From contig CAYJLD010000003.1 of NCBI GenBank assembly GCA_964371195.1, forward strand, positions 1-49,938: a stretch of DNA of 49,938 nucleotides. Reading direction: 5' to 3'. Both the position numbers and the translations under genes were made by a program. This document shows, one piece after another, positions 17,633 to 27,000 of the stretch. The stretch comes from CAYJAD01 sp964371195. Lineage in GTDB: Bacteria; Desulfobacterota; Desulfovibrionia; Desulfovibrionales; Desulfovibrionaceae. The notes below the pieces were generated by a model. The model saw only the letters and a program-made list of their open reading frames with translations. It was not told the origin of the DNA and did no database searches. Numbering within the stretch: position 1 is the stretch's first letter; each line of letters opens with the position of its first letter.

Positions 17633-18265
17633 ATGCCAATTTCTTGTTTAGTATTTGATTTTGACGGTATCATTTTAGAAAGTGTTGACGTGAAAGCTAA
17701 GGCCTTTGCAAGCTTAACCGCCCCCTATGGTCAAGAAGCCCAAGATCTTATGCTTATGTATAATAAATTACATGGTGGCATTAGCCGTGTGGTCAAATTT
17801 CGTTGGTTTTTTGATGAAATTGTAGGACGTTCCATTACTGAAACTGAACTTGAGCAATGGTGCCAACGCTTTTTGGAACTATGTTTAGAAGAGGTTAAAA
17901 TTAGCCCTCTTGTGCCTGGCATAGAACAAACTTTAAAAATGTGGCATAATAAATTACCCTTGTATGTTTGCTCCGGTGCACCACAAAAAGAATTAGAAAT
18001 GTTACTTAATTTACGTGGATTAAGTCATTATTTTGTTGGCATACATGGCTCTCCTCCGGCTAAAGAAGAACTTTTGCGTAGCATAGCTATACATTCAAAG
18101 CTCCCCAATGATAGCATTCTTATGATTGGTGACTCACCAACTGATATGTTGGCTGCTGAGGCTGTAGGTACTCAATTTTATGGAAGAGGAGCTGATTTTA
18201 AAGGCAGCATGTGGCCTTGGGCTCATGACCTCATGGAACTCAACTCGTGGATTGGTAATCAGTAA
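17633..18265 (+). CDS. HAD superfamily phosphatase (phosphoglycolate phosphatase-like)
   Basis: A 210-residue HAD subfamily IA hydrolase. Motif I is CLVFDFDGIILES with the nucleophile Asp and the acid Asp two residues later, motif II is VCSGAPQ, the Lys is in PAKEELL, and motif IV is MIGDSPTDM. It starts 2 bases after the dehydrogenase stop, completing the operon. Analogous clusters use a HAD enzyme to remove the phosphate from the sugar acid before CMP activation, so a KdsC-like role is plausible though not shown by sequence alone. Confidence 0.9.
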   Translation: MPISCLVFDFDGIILESVDVKAKAFASLTAPYGQEAQDLMLMYNKLHGGISRVVKFRWFFDEIVGRSITETELEQWCQRFLELCLEEVKISPLVPGIEQTLKMWHNKLPLYVCSGAPQKELEMLLNLRGLSHYFVGIHGSPPAKEELLRSIAIHSKLPNDSILMIGDSPTDMLAAEAVGTQFYGRGADFKGSMWPWAHDLMELNSWIGNQ

Positions 18266-18675
18266 ATTTAATAACTATCATGTTTTTTAAAGTAACTATT
18301 TAATCGGCATTTGAAAAACTACATAACACACTGAAAAAAAATATTTTTTAGCAAAATGAGCAAGTAAAAATGCCGGAAACAAGCGTATGAAATACAATAT
18401 TCTGGCATTTTTATGGTGCTAAAATACAGTTTTTTAGTGCCGCCTACCGAAATTTTTCTGCAAGAAAAATTTCGCGTGCCGTAAAATAAGCCAGAATTAA
18501 CTTCTGGCGTCCTCAAAAGGTATATTTATTAAATATATCTCTCAAAATATTGCACCCGAAAAGCCCATTCGACATTAAAAAGCCTTGCATGAGGCAAAGT
18601 ATGCAAGGCCTTAATATTAAAACTGGCTGAGGGAGTGATTTTCATAACCCCTCCCTCAGGTTTATGGTTCACTAA
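18266..18675. repeat. Intergenic repeats and terminators between the HAD gene and porin 3
   Basis: No gene is seen. Hairpins are AAAAATGCCGGAA (18366-18378) with TTCTGGCATTTTT (18400-18412), CGAAATTTTTCT (18448-18459) with AGAAAAATTTCG (18463-18474), GCCAGAA (18490-18496) with TTCTGGC (18502-18508), AAGCCTTGCAT with ATGCAAGGCCTT (about 18580-18612), and CTGAGGGAG (18627-18635) with CTCCCTCAG (18651-18659). The last stem lies just after the porin 3 stop and probably ends its transcript. Confidence 0.7.
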
Positions 18676-20223
18676 TTAGAAACTATAAACGAAGCTTGCG
18701 TTTACGTTCCATGCATCGGTTGCTTCAAAGCCATTGCCCCATACATCTCCGTCTTGATTCATCCATAGAGCAATATAGGCTGCATCAACCATAATCTCAA
18801 AATTTTCATACATTTTATATGTATTGGTAAAGCCAAATTCCATAGCAGTATCAGCTGTGGTCATATAGATACCGGCATCAGTTTTAAAGGCTGCCGATCT
18901 ATTGGCAGAGGGGCTAAAGCGTGTGCCATCATCATTAAATGTTTTCTTACCGCGTAGATATTGGGCCATATCAGTACTATTGGTACCTTGGAAATAGTTT
19001 ACACGTAGGGTATGCTTTAAGTCATCCATAAAACTGAAGTCTTTTAAACGAATGCCCACACCCCAAGTGCCAACTAAGGTGTTGCCAATAACATTTTCGC
19101 GCGCAATATATGGGTTACCAGAAAAAGCAAGATGTGAAAAATCTATATCACCATTATTAGTATCCATGGTAGGCATGCGCTCAGAACCATTGTCTAAATC
19201 GTCGTCATCACCACTACTATACCAACCATAAATACCTGGCATACCCCAATCAAGTTTATATTCTACTAAAAGACTGGCAAAAAAACCTTGGCGCCTTAAA
19301 TAGTCTGCTCCGTATTGAGCATCACCATAGTTAAAGTCCCAGGCAACACGAAATGGATCCCAAGTAGTAATTTCACCAGTAAGACCTGCATTTATAACAT
19401 TACCATAAGGGAACAAGTCATTATCCACATTATTGCTTATCATGCCGGAATCCATACCAATGGGGAATAAACCTGTGGCCATGTTAACAAAGTCGCCACC
19501 AAGATCATAGTCATCATTTGTACCTTCGCGAGCAAAGTTTTGACCAATTGCTGCGTATGTTACCCATGGCACAACTTTTACACCATCAAAGGTCATGGGC
19601 AAAACTAAGCCAAATAAATCTACATTATCAAGCATATTTGATGAATGCCCATTGTCCGCATCATTGATATAATTATCATTGTATGGTCTACCCCAAAACA
19701 ATGTTGCACTAAAGAAATCGCTAAACTTATTTGATACAACTATACCTGCAACATCAGCATTAAAGACTTGAGAACCACCAAGCCCAGCTGGGAATGATGG
19801 CAGCGCAATGCCTTGTATACCCATTCTTACTTGAACTGTTGTATCTGGCACCACCCAGTCAATATATGCACGTTTTAACTCTACTATGGTTCTATCAGCT
19901 CCAAGGCCAGCACCATCATCCACATTGCCCCAGGTACTGTTTCCGATTTCAAAAAACACAGTACCAGACAAACTTTCTGAGGCTACGGCATCAATTTGTA
20001 AGCGCACACGCTGCCTTGCTTCAAAATTATCCTCACTGGGATTACCATATCCTGAGCCATATACATTACCGCCTGAACGTGAATCATTATAACCTGCCAT
20101 GCCAGATCCATAGTCAAAACTCATAATCCATTGGCCTTTTGCCTTAAAGTCTATGGCCTTTGCTGGATAAGCAAACCCCAAAATTAGACCTGCAGCTAAT
20201 ATTAATGTTGTAAGCTTTTTCAT
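18676..20223 (-). CDS. Outer membrane porin, paralogue (porin 3)
   Basis: A 515-residue porin of the same family as the tandem pair. It has a 23-residue signal peptide ending AKA, the mature start IDFKAKGQWIMSFDYG, a conserved YGWYSSGDDDDLDNGSERMP block, and ends ASFVYSF. It is on the opposite strand and 8 kb away from the other two, so it is a dispersed copy rather than a third tandem one. The ribosome site AAGGAAGGA and the promoter match those of porin 1. Codon bias is intermediate between porins 1 and 2. Confidence 0.92.
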   Translation of the reverse strand: MKKLTTLILAAGLILGFAYPAKAIDFKAKGQWIMSFDYGSGMAGYNDSRSGGNVYGSGYGNPSEDNFEARQRVRLQIDAVASESLSGTVFFEIGNSTWGNVDDGAGLGADRTIVELKRAYIDWVVPDTTVQVRMGIQGIALPSFPAGLGGSQVFNADVAGIVVSNKFSDFFSATLFWGRPYNDNYINDADNGHSSNMLDNVDLFGLVLPMTFDGVKVVPWVTYAAIGQNFAREGTNDDYDLGGDFVNMATGLFPIGMDSGMISNNVDNDLFPYGNVINAGLTGEITTWDPFRVAWDFNYGDAQYGADYLRRQGFFASLLVEYKLDWGMPGIYGWYSSGDDDDLDNGSERMPTMDTNNGDIDFSHLAFSGNPYIARENVIGNTLVGTWGVGIRLKDFSFMDDLKHTLRVNYFQGTNSTDMAQYLRGKKTFNDDGTRFSPSANRSAAFKTDAGIYMTTADTAMEFGFTNTYKMYENFEIMVDAAYIALWMNQDGDVWGNGFEATDAWNVNASFVYSF

Positions 20224-20288
20224 AAATCCTTCCTTCGCGTATACACGCTTATAATAATTTCATACCTGATTTGTGCGTCTGCAATTAT

Positions 20289-20317
20289 TTTATATATAAA
20301 GCTATGGCATATGGCAA
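20289..20317 (-). promoter_or_regulatory. Sigma70-type promoter of porin 3
   Basis: Reading the minus strand: TTGCCA (20317-20312), a 17-base spacer, TATAAA (20294-20289). TTTTTTACCAAAA lies just upstream, as at porin 1. Confidence 0.7.
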
Positions 20318-20524
20318 GCATTTTGGTAAAAAAATTTTTACTTTTTTATAATATATTTGCTCCACACAAAAACTATCAAATAAATATTCAATAAAAATAA
20401 ATGTATATTTATATGCATTTTATTGACCTTAGTACAAAAATTTATACCATATTTTCAGAAATATATCTTTTTTATAGATTAATATATAAAATAAGTGGGG
20501 CAACCTTGAAAAATATAGAACCAT

Positions 20525-20564
20525 AAAAAAACTCCCCAGCATTGGATGCTGGGGAGTTTTTTTT
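20525..20564. terminator. Bidirectional terminator after the chemoreceptor gene
   Basis: AAAACTCCCCAGCAT pairs perfectly with ATGCTGGGGAGTTTT around TGG, with A6 and T8 runs on either side. It lies just downstream of the chemoreceptor stop on the minus strand. Confidence 0.95.
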
Positions 20565-20588
20565 CTTCAAAGTTATTTGAGCTTAATC

Positions 20589-22274
20589 TCATTTTTTTAC
20601 ATATTGCACATACTGCCTATCAGTACCCATAATATGCTTAATAAGCCAATCTTTTAAAAACTCTAATAATTGAATGCTTAACACTGCACTTCCACTATTT
20701 AACTGCTGCTTAAACTCCACAAGCTTATTTACAAATTTACGATGTACTTCTTTATGCTTTGTAACGTCAGGGTACCTTGAGCCACCAAAGATATTTTCTT
20801 CGTCCTTAAAGTGGTTTACAGTATAATCTGCCAAAGCATCCAATAAATCACCCAAGGACTTTTCGCTAGCATTGTTTTGCATGGCTTTATATAATTGATT
20901 TATGTAATCACAAAGAACCTTGTGCTGGCTATCAATAGAATCAATACCAAGGCGTAACTCATCACTCCAAACAATAAATGTACCCGTAGCTGTGGCCGAG
21001 TCTAAATTTCCTGTATCAAGAGCATGCACAATAATATCAATTTCATCAACACTGCTGGAAAAAACAACAAGCGTATTCATAAAATTACGCATGTACTCAC
21101 CAGTAGTTGCTGAAACTTTTTGCACTCCATTAAGGGATTCATTTATATGATGGCTGGTTTGCGACTGAGCCTGAGCTGCTGCTGCAATATCACTTAACTG
21201 GGCAGCCGTTTCATCCATGCCATGAACAATATCTTGCATAAAAATCCCAGCTTTGGTTGCTTTTTGCGCACTTTCTACTGTATACTCCACTGCTTTAGCA
21301 ACCGCTTGCATATTGCGATTGGTTTCATCTTGAATACTCACAACAGCAGTTTCAACTTCCTTTGTGGCAAGTATTGTTTTTTCGGCAAGCTTCCTTACTT
21401 CATCAGCAACCACGGCAAAACCGCGTCCGGCATCACCGGCCCTTGCAGCTTCAATGGCTGCATTAAGCGCTAGCAAATTTGTTTGATCTGCAACATCATT
21501 AATAACCCCCATAACCTTGCCAATATCAACAGTTTTTTCAACCAACACATTCATGGTATCACGAAGGCCAAGTACAGTTTCCTTAACAAGTTCAATGCCG
21601 CCTACAGCATCCTTTACCTCATTAGCGCCTATCAATGCATTTTGCCTTGAATTTTCTGCCCCTTGAGAAGCAGAATCTACTTTTTGAGCCGATTCTTCAG
21701 TATGTTGCACCATAAGACTCATAGCTTCATGAGTTTCACCTAAATTAGACAGTTGTGATGCCATACCTGCTTCAATTTCATTTACAACTTGCGTAAATTC
21801 GCGCACTCCATTGGTTAATTTTTTTGTGACACTTGCAGCTTTGTTACCTATTTTTTGCATATCTTGTAAGGTTTTTTCCTGCATACCTTTTTGCTTGGAA
21901 CTAGCTTCTAGCTCTCTACAAATATTTTGATATTGGTCGTTTAACATATCAAATTGCTTTTGTAGGTCTGTATATTCTTTACGCCACTTATCACCTAAGC
22001 TTGAAATCTCTTTATATATTGCACTACAATCATCATATACGGCTACACTTTGCGCGCCATGCGCATCATTTTGCAAATATTTTAATAATTCTTGTGCATC
22101 GGTATTTTGTTTAGAGTTTTGATTTAACTGGGTAAAAATCCCAAAGCAAGCAAGAATGATGCTACACCCTAAAAGTACATAGGTTATGGGCATACTGGCG
22201 TCTAACAACATAGATAAAACATTCAGCAATAACAGACCTATAATAGTGACAATATACCACGCACCTGCTTTCAT
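20589..22274 (-). CDS. Methyl-accepting chemotaxis protein with C-terminal hemerythrin domain
   Basis: A 561-residue chemoreceptor with two N-terminal membrane helices (about 5-45) separated by a very short loop, so it has no periplasmic sensor. A coiled coil follows, then the MCP signalling hairpin with DQTNLLALNAAIEAARAGDAGRGFAV. Residues about 430-561 are a bacteriohemerythrin: His in DSIDSQH, His and Glu in HFKDEE, His in KHKEVH, and His and Asp in KHIMGTD, the full di-iron ligand set. This is the layout of Desulfovibrio DcrH, which senses oxygen. The ATG at 22274 follows GTGGAG; an open GTG four codons earlier coincides with that ribosome site. Confidence 0.92.
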   Translation of the reverse strand: MKAGAWYIVTIIGLLLLNVLSMLLDASMPITYVLLGCSIILACFGIFTQLNQNSKQNTDAQELLKYLQNDAHGAQSVAVYDDCSAIYKEISSLGDKWRKEYTDLQKQFDMLNDQYQNICRELEASSKQKGMQEKTLQDMQKIGNKAASVTKKLTNGVREFTQVVNEIEAGMASQLSNLGETHEAMSLMVQHTEESAQKVDSASQGAENSRQNALIGANEVKDAVGGIELVKETVLGLRDTMNVLVEKTVDIGKVMGVINDVADQTNLLALNAAIEAARAGDAGRGFAVVADEVRKLAEKTILATKEVETAVVSIQDETNRNMQAVAKAVEYTVESAQKATKAGIFMQDIVHGMDETAAQLSDIAAAAQAQSQTSHHINESLNGVQKVSATTGEYMRNFMNTLVVFSSSVDEIDIIVHALDTGNLDSATATGTFIVWSDELRLGIDSIDSQHKVLCDYINQLYKAMQNNASEKSLGDLLDALADYTVNHFKDEENIFGGSRYPDVTKHKEVHRKFVNKLVEFKQQLNSGSAVLSIQLLEFLKDWLIKHIMGTDRQYVQYVKK

Positions 22275-22459
22275 GAAAATCTCCACTAAAAAAAGTTATT
22301 TTATACACAATCGGAAAATTGAGAAAAAAAATTATACCTATTTCAACTATTTTATGTTAAAATGTATTATTGATTTATGGATTTTACAATATACTTATTA
22401 AACGACAATTTACTATTAATACTTATAATATAAGATTAAATACGTAAAAAGGGAACACA

Positions 22460-23062
22460 ATGAAATTACTTGATTTACGTACATTGCCATGTCCACAACC
22501 AGTAATAAAATGTCGCCAAACCATCAACGAAGAAAATATTGCACAAATACAAGTTCTTGTGGATAATGATGCTGCGCTAGAAAATGTCAGCCGATACTTA
22601 ACTCAGCAAGGCTTTGCAGTGCAAAGCAAAAAACAAGGGCAAGACTTTTGCATTACTGCTTTGCAAAACCATAGTGAACAAATTCAAAATACGCAAGAAT
22701 ATCTAATTAATACAAATAAAGACGCTGAAGATAAAGCCATAGCTATTTTCATAACTACACAACACCTTGGGCTAGGTGATGACGAATTAGGCGAAAAACT
22801 TATGGCAACTTTCTTAAGTACACTACCAGAACTTGGCAAAAGCCTTTGGCGCGTCATACTTCTAAATGGTGGAGTAAAGCTTGCTGCTCAAAATGGTCCA
22901 GCCTTAACAACACTTCAAGAGTTAGAACAAGCTGGCGTTAGCATATTAGTATGCGGCACTTGTCTTGCTTATTATGAACTTAAAAAACAAGTGGGAGAAA
23001 CTTCAAATATGCTTGATATTGTTACTAGTTTGCATCTAGCAGATAAAGTTATTCGCCCCTAA
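22460..23062 (+). CDS. yedF: Selenium metabolism protein YedF
   Basis: A 200-residue two-domain protein. Residues 1-70 are a TusA/SirA-like domain with the sulfur- or selenium-carrying Cys in LRTLPCPQPV; residues about 90-200 are a DsrE-like domain with LLNGGVKLA and a CGTC pair. The combination is the YedF family that occurs in genomes with selenophosphate synthase, and selD is indeed 10 kb away. It may move selenium to SelD; the mechanism is not established. It is divergent from the chemoreceptor and has AAAGGGAA before the start. Confidence 0.9.
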   Translation: MKLLDLRTLPCPQPVIKCRQTINEENIAQIQVLVDNDAALENVSRYLTQQGFAVQSKKQGQDFCITALQNHSEQIQNTQEYLINTNKDAEDKAIAIFITTQHLGLGDDELGEKLMATFLSTLPELGKSLWRVILLNGGVKLAAQNGPALTTLQELEQAGVSILVCGTCLAYYELKKQVGETSNMLDIVTSLHLADKVIRP

Positions 23063-23100
23063 TGCAGAAAAAGTCACATACATAAAATAATATTACAAAT

Positions 23101-23832
23101 CTAGTCCAACTCACGCTCTTCAATGCTAGATGAACTTGGTTTTACACTTTCTGGAGCCTTGGTCACGGGTTTTAAACCTGGCACTACATCTTCCACTTGA
23201 GATGAGCTTTTTACTATACTATCACGCATATATAAACGCCCAACTACGCCCATATCCTCATATACACCCACGACACTACCATTTAATCTCCCAGTTGCAG
23301 GTGGATTAAATATAACAACATAATAAATACGCGCAATTGCACCACGTGTTTTTAATAGCTTGCCAGCAACAAGCCAGTCATTATTCCCGTCACCATCCCA
23401 ATCAGTAATGGCCACCATATCCACATCTACACGTCGCTCTATTCTGGTGCTACTTTTTTTTGTCCTAACATTTTTAATATTGGTGATGCTAAATCCATCT
23501 CTACGGATTTGTACACTATTTTCCTTAGGTTTTGCACGGACCAGCTGTGCAAAAGGAAGGCCTTGTGTAATATCCACCTTATCATCAAAAAGAAAGTCTG
23601 CCTTTAGCCGTTCATAAAGCAACTGTCCATAGTCCATGGAACTAGTTTGCCACATGGCTGGCGTATAATTACGTGAACTATCTAAAATATCGCGAGCAAT
23701 GAGCTCATTGGGCATACGATCTGCCATGAGTTTAAATTGATGAGCCTGCACAACATTTACTTGGCGTCCAGTACATGCTGACAACAATAAACACATACTA
23801 AGTATACAAAAAATATAGCGATAAAAATGCAT
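23101..23832 (-). CDS. Predicted lipoprotein, unknown function
   Basis: A 243-residue protein with a type II signal peptide ending in the lipobox LLSAC. The mature part is an alpha/beta domain and includes DWDGDGNNDWLV, a calcium-loop-like DxDGDGxxD motif, as in EF-like or FG-GAP repeats. The tail is Ser/Pro-rich. It lies downstream of the giant adhesin gene on the same strand but a strong hairpin at 23981-24018 separates them. A role in anchoring or secreting the adhesin is possible but not supported by any motif. No family was recognised. Confidence 0.7.
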   Translation of the reverse strand: MHFYRYIFCILSMCLLLSACTGRQVNVVQAHQFKLMADRMPNELIARDILDSSRNYTPAMWQTSSMDYGQLLYERLKADFLFDDKVDITQGLPFAQLVRAKPKENSVQIRRDGFSITNIKNVRTKKSSTRIERRVDVDMVAITDWDGDGNNDWLVAGKLLKTRGAIARIYYVVIFNPPATGRLNGSVVGVYEDMGVVGRLYMRDSIVKSSSQVEDVVPGLKPVTKAPESVKPSSSSIEERELD

Positions 23833-23980
23833 AAATACCTACAGACTAAGGTTTCTTTTAATAAAACAAAAGAGCATATAAGTATTTTGAGGTCAAGGAT
23901 TTTATTGTTTTTAATTTATGTTTTTAGGATTTTGTACAAAATTTCCACTGTTTTGAAAATTAAAATTTATAGCAGTGTCA

Positions 23981-24018
23981 AATTATAAAATCCCCTTGGT
24001 GCAGGGGATTTTATAATT
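23981..24018. terminator. Hairpin terminator after the adhesin gene
   Basis: AATTATAAAATCCCC (23981-23995) pairs perfectly with GGGGATTTTATAATT (24004-24018). The stem lies 19 bases after the adhesin stop. Confidence 0.8.
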
Positions 24019-24037
24019 GATAACAGTGTTAAATTTA

Positions 24038-27000
24038 TTAGTTATTGGGATTACCGTCATTACCAAAATAAATTGTAATAGTATAAGAACTACCTACAGT
24101 TGGTGCATCAAGAGTTGGGTTACTGGTATCACTTGCTTCGCCAAGGGTAAAGGTTCTTGAAAAGTCCACGTCATTGGCAAAGTTATCCAATTCTGCTGCA
24201 GTAAATCTATCGTGAAGATAACCACCAACCCATTGGACACCCTCTTGATAAAGTTGAATAATATCACCAGTGCTAGTTGCCGTATCATATGGATTATAAT
24301 CCCTAAAGGTGACATCATAATTGGTAGGTGTAGTATCATCGGCACTATTTAATATGTTAATGTCTGTAATTTGATTTGCAGCATTATTATCATTAAAATC
24401 AAACACTTTATCACCTGTACCCTTGAGGCTAACTGTACCACTATCTTGGTCAAGAATGATGGTTCCACTGGTCAGGCCACCCTTGCCTTTAACAATTGTA
24501 CCGTTTACATCTTGGGTAGTAACTCCGATGGTAAAGTTTGCGCGCTCCTCCGGAATAGTTTGACCAATGTGTTGCATGTCCAAAGTACCATTACTCATAT
24601 TAGTAATGTTTACATCAATAGAACCGTGCCTACCACCGGTTTGGGCTTTAGCTTCAATGGTGCCGCCGGTCATATTTTCAACAATAATATTACCCCAGCC
24701 ACCTAAGGAAGTATTTGCTACGGTACCATTTTGTAAATTAGTTATATATACGTCGTTATGGCCGTGATATGTGTCTTCATCACCTGGGTTTACAAGACCA
24801 CCTGTCATAGTAGTAATATGAATTTCATCATAACCTTCACCACCATGTACTTCACCACCATTCAAAGTAGTAATTTTAGTGATATTGGCAACTTCTCTAC
24901 CATCTTGATCAAAGCCATGGTCACCAGCATTTACATAACCATTGTTCATGGTATCAATAACGATAGAGTCAGCACCATCGCCACCATACACTCCCACCTT
25001 GGCAATTTGAGAGATGTTGCCATTTAACACTTCAAGGTTAATGGTATCGTCTCCGGAACCTGCATCTATTAGGGCATCTCCTGTCATGTTGGAGGGATCG
25101 TCACCGCCGTTTATGATAATTATATCATCGCCACCTTGCCCATTGATGGTCCCGCCTTCAAAGTCACCTTTAATAGTGATAATATCATCACCACCATCTG
25201 CTGAGGCTGAATCAGTGGCATTATCCGCATAGATCGAGCCATTTTGCATGTTACCAAGTACAGTAATTTTATCATCATTGCCCACAGCTTTAGCATCGCT
25301 AGCACCATCATAAACATTGGAGTCACCTACAATGAGGCCATCTTCAAAACTACCCGAAATGGTAATATTATCCTTACCAGCAATTAAATAGCCACTGGCA
25401 TTATTATTATCAGCAACGGCATCACCAATAACTTTAGAATTGATATCATTTACATTGCCGCCTACTCTAATGGCATCATCACCAGCTTGGGCGTCAGTGG
25501 TTGCATCATAGGATGCACCATTGGCATAAACAGCACCACCTTCAACATTACCAGTAACAAGAATTATATTATCTTGATCGGCTAACCCATCCACTGAGGT
25601 TCCAGCCTGAACATTGTCATTATGCGATATGGCCCCACTTAGCGCAGCACCTGTGATAGTTATAACAATAACATAGCTAACACCTTCTGAACTTACAATA
25701 TATTTAAGCTCCCTACGCTCACCAGGGTTGATGCTTATAACGTCACTGCTGGTAACGTCTAAGACAAATTCATATTCCAATTTACCAGCATTACCATTTT
25801 TTATGGTAAAGGTACCAAAACTATTTTGTATAACATTACTACCTTGGCTAGAGCTAATGATATTGTCTTCATCGGCTTCATCCTGGTCATCATCATCGCC
25901 ATCAGAACTATAGGTAACAGTATATTGTGTAACATTTTCAGGATCATCAATATCAATGGTACCAGAAGCTACAATATCACTAGTACTACCCGCCGTTACA
26001 TCATTATCTGTACTTGGTGTAACGGTGATAGATGGTTTATTTTCCGTACCCTCAATGGTGAATTCTAAAGTACCACTATCAAAAGCATTATCATCATCCC
26101 TAGCCATTATATCAAAGCGCTCAGCAGTTTGCTGACCATCGGGTAAGGCTTCTACATATTCTTTTTGTTGAGCTGTTACACCAAGGGTATAGGTATAGCT
26201 ACCATCAAGATTAATAACTAAGTTACCATAAGCTCCCTCAATAGTGGTGCCATTGGCATTTACTGCTACTTCATTACCATCATTGCCAAAAGAGTAAAGT
26301 GTTACAGTAGCACTATCCACATCACTAAAATTAATTTGACCTGTTGTACTTTGCTGCACAGCGTCATTATCGTCATCCACAAATAAAGAAACTGATGGCT
26401 GCCCAATACTTATGGTTGGAGCATCGTTGGCTCCTTGAATATTTACTGTAATAGTTGTGGCTGTGCTTTCATTAGTTCCATCAGAAGCCTTTACCTCAAA
26501 GAAATCTTGCACTGTGTCGCCAAGGGCTATGCCTTCTGACTTTGTTTGGTCAATTACATATATATATTGACCAGTTGTACTATCTAAATATAGAGCACCA
26601 TAGGTGCCTGCAAGCTTTAAGTCATAAGCATTATAAGCTTGGTCAGAGTGAGCAACACCATTCACAAGAATATAGGTTAAGGAGCCTTGTGCACTATCAA
26701 CATCTGTAGCAGTAATAGTGCCTGTATCAGTTGGTGTTCCAGCTTGAACTATGGCAGGTGTTTGGGGGTCATTGTCATCATCAATCACTCCAGCCTCAAC
26801 TACAGTTAGCTCATCAACTGCTGTAATAGTAGGCGCATCATTGGCACCATTGACAGTTATATCAAGTGTCGCTTCACCAAAAGAATCATTGTCATCAGTG
26901 GTTCTTAAGGTAAAGCTATCAGTTACACTTACCTCACCAAGAGCACTCAAGTTATCAATTTGAGTTTGAGTTACACCTGTGGTGTAGGTATATGTGCCAT

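Noticed and set aside
18580..18612. Second terminator candidate for the HAD operon
   Set aside because: The stem is imperfect and lacks a T-run; it was kept only as part of the intergenic repeat entry.
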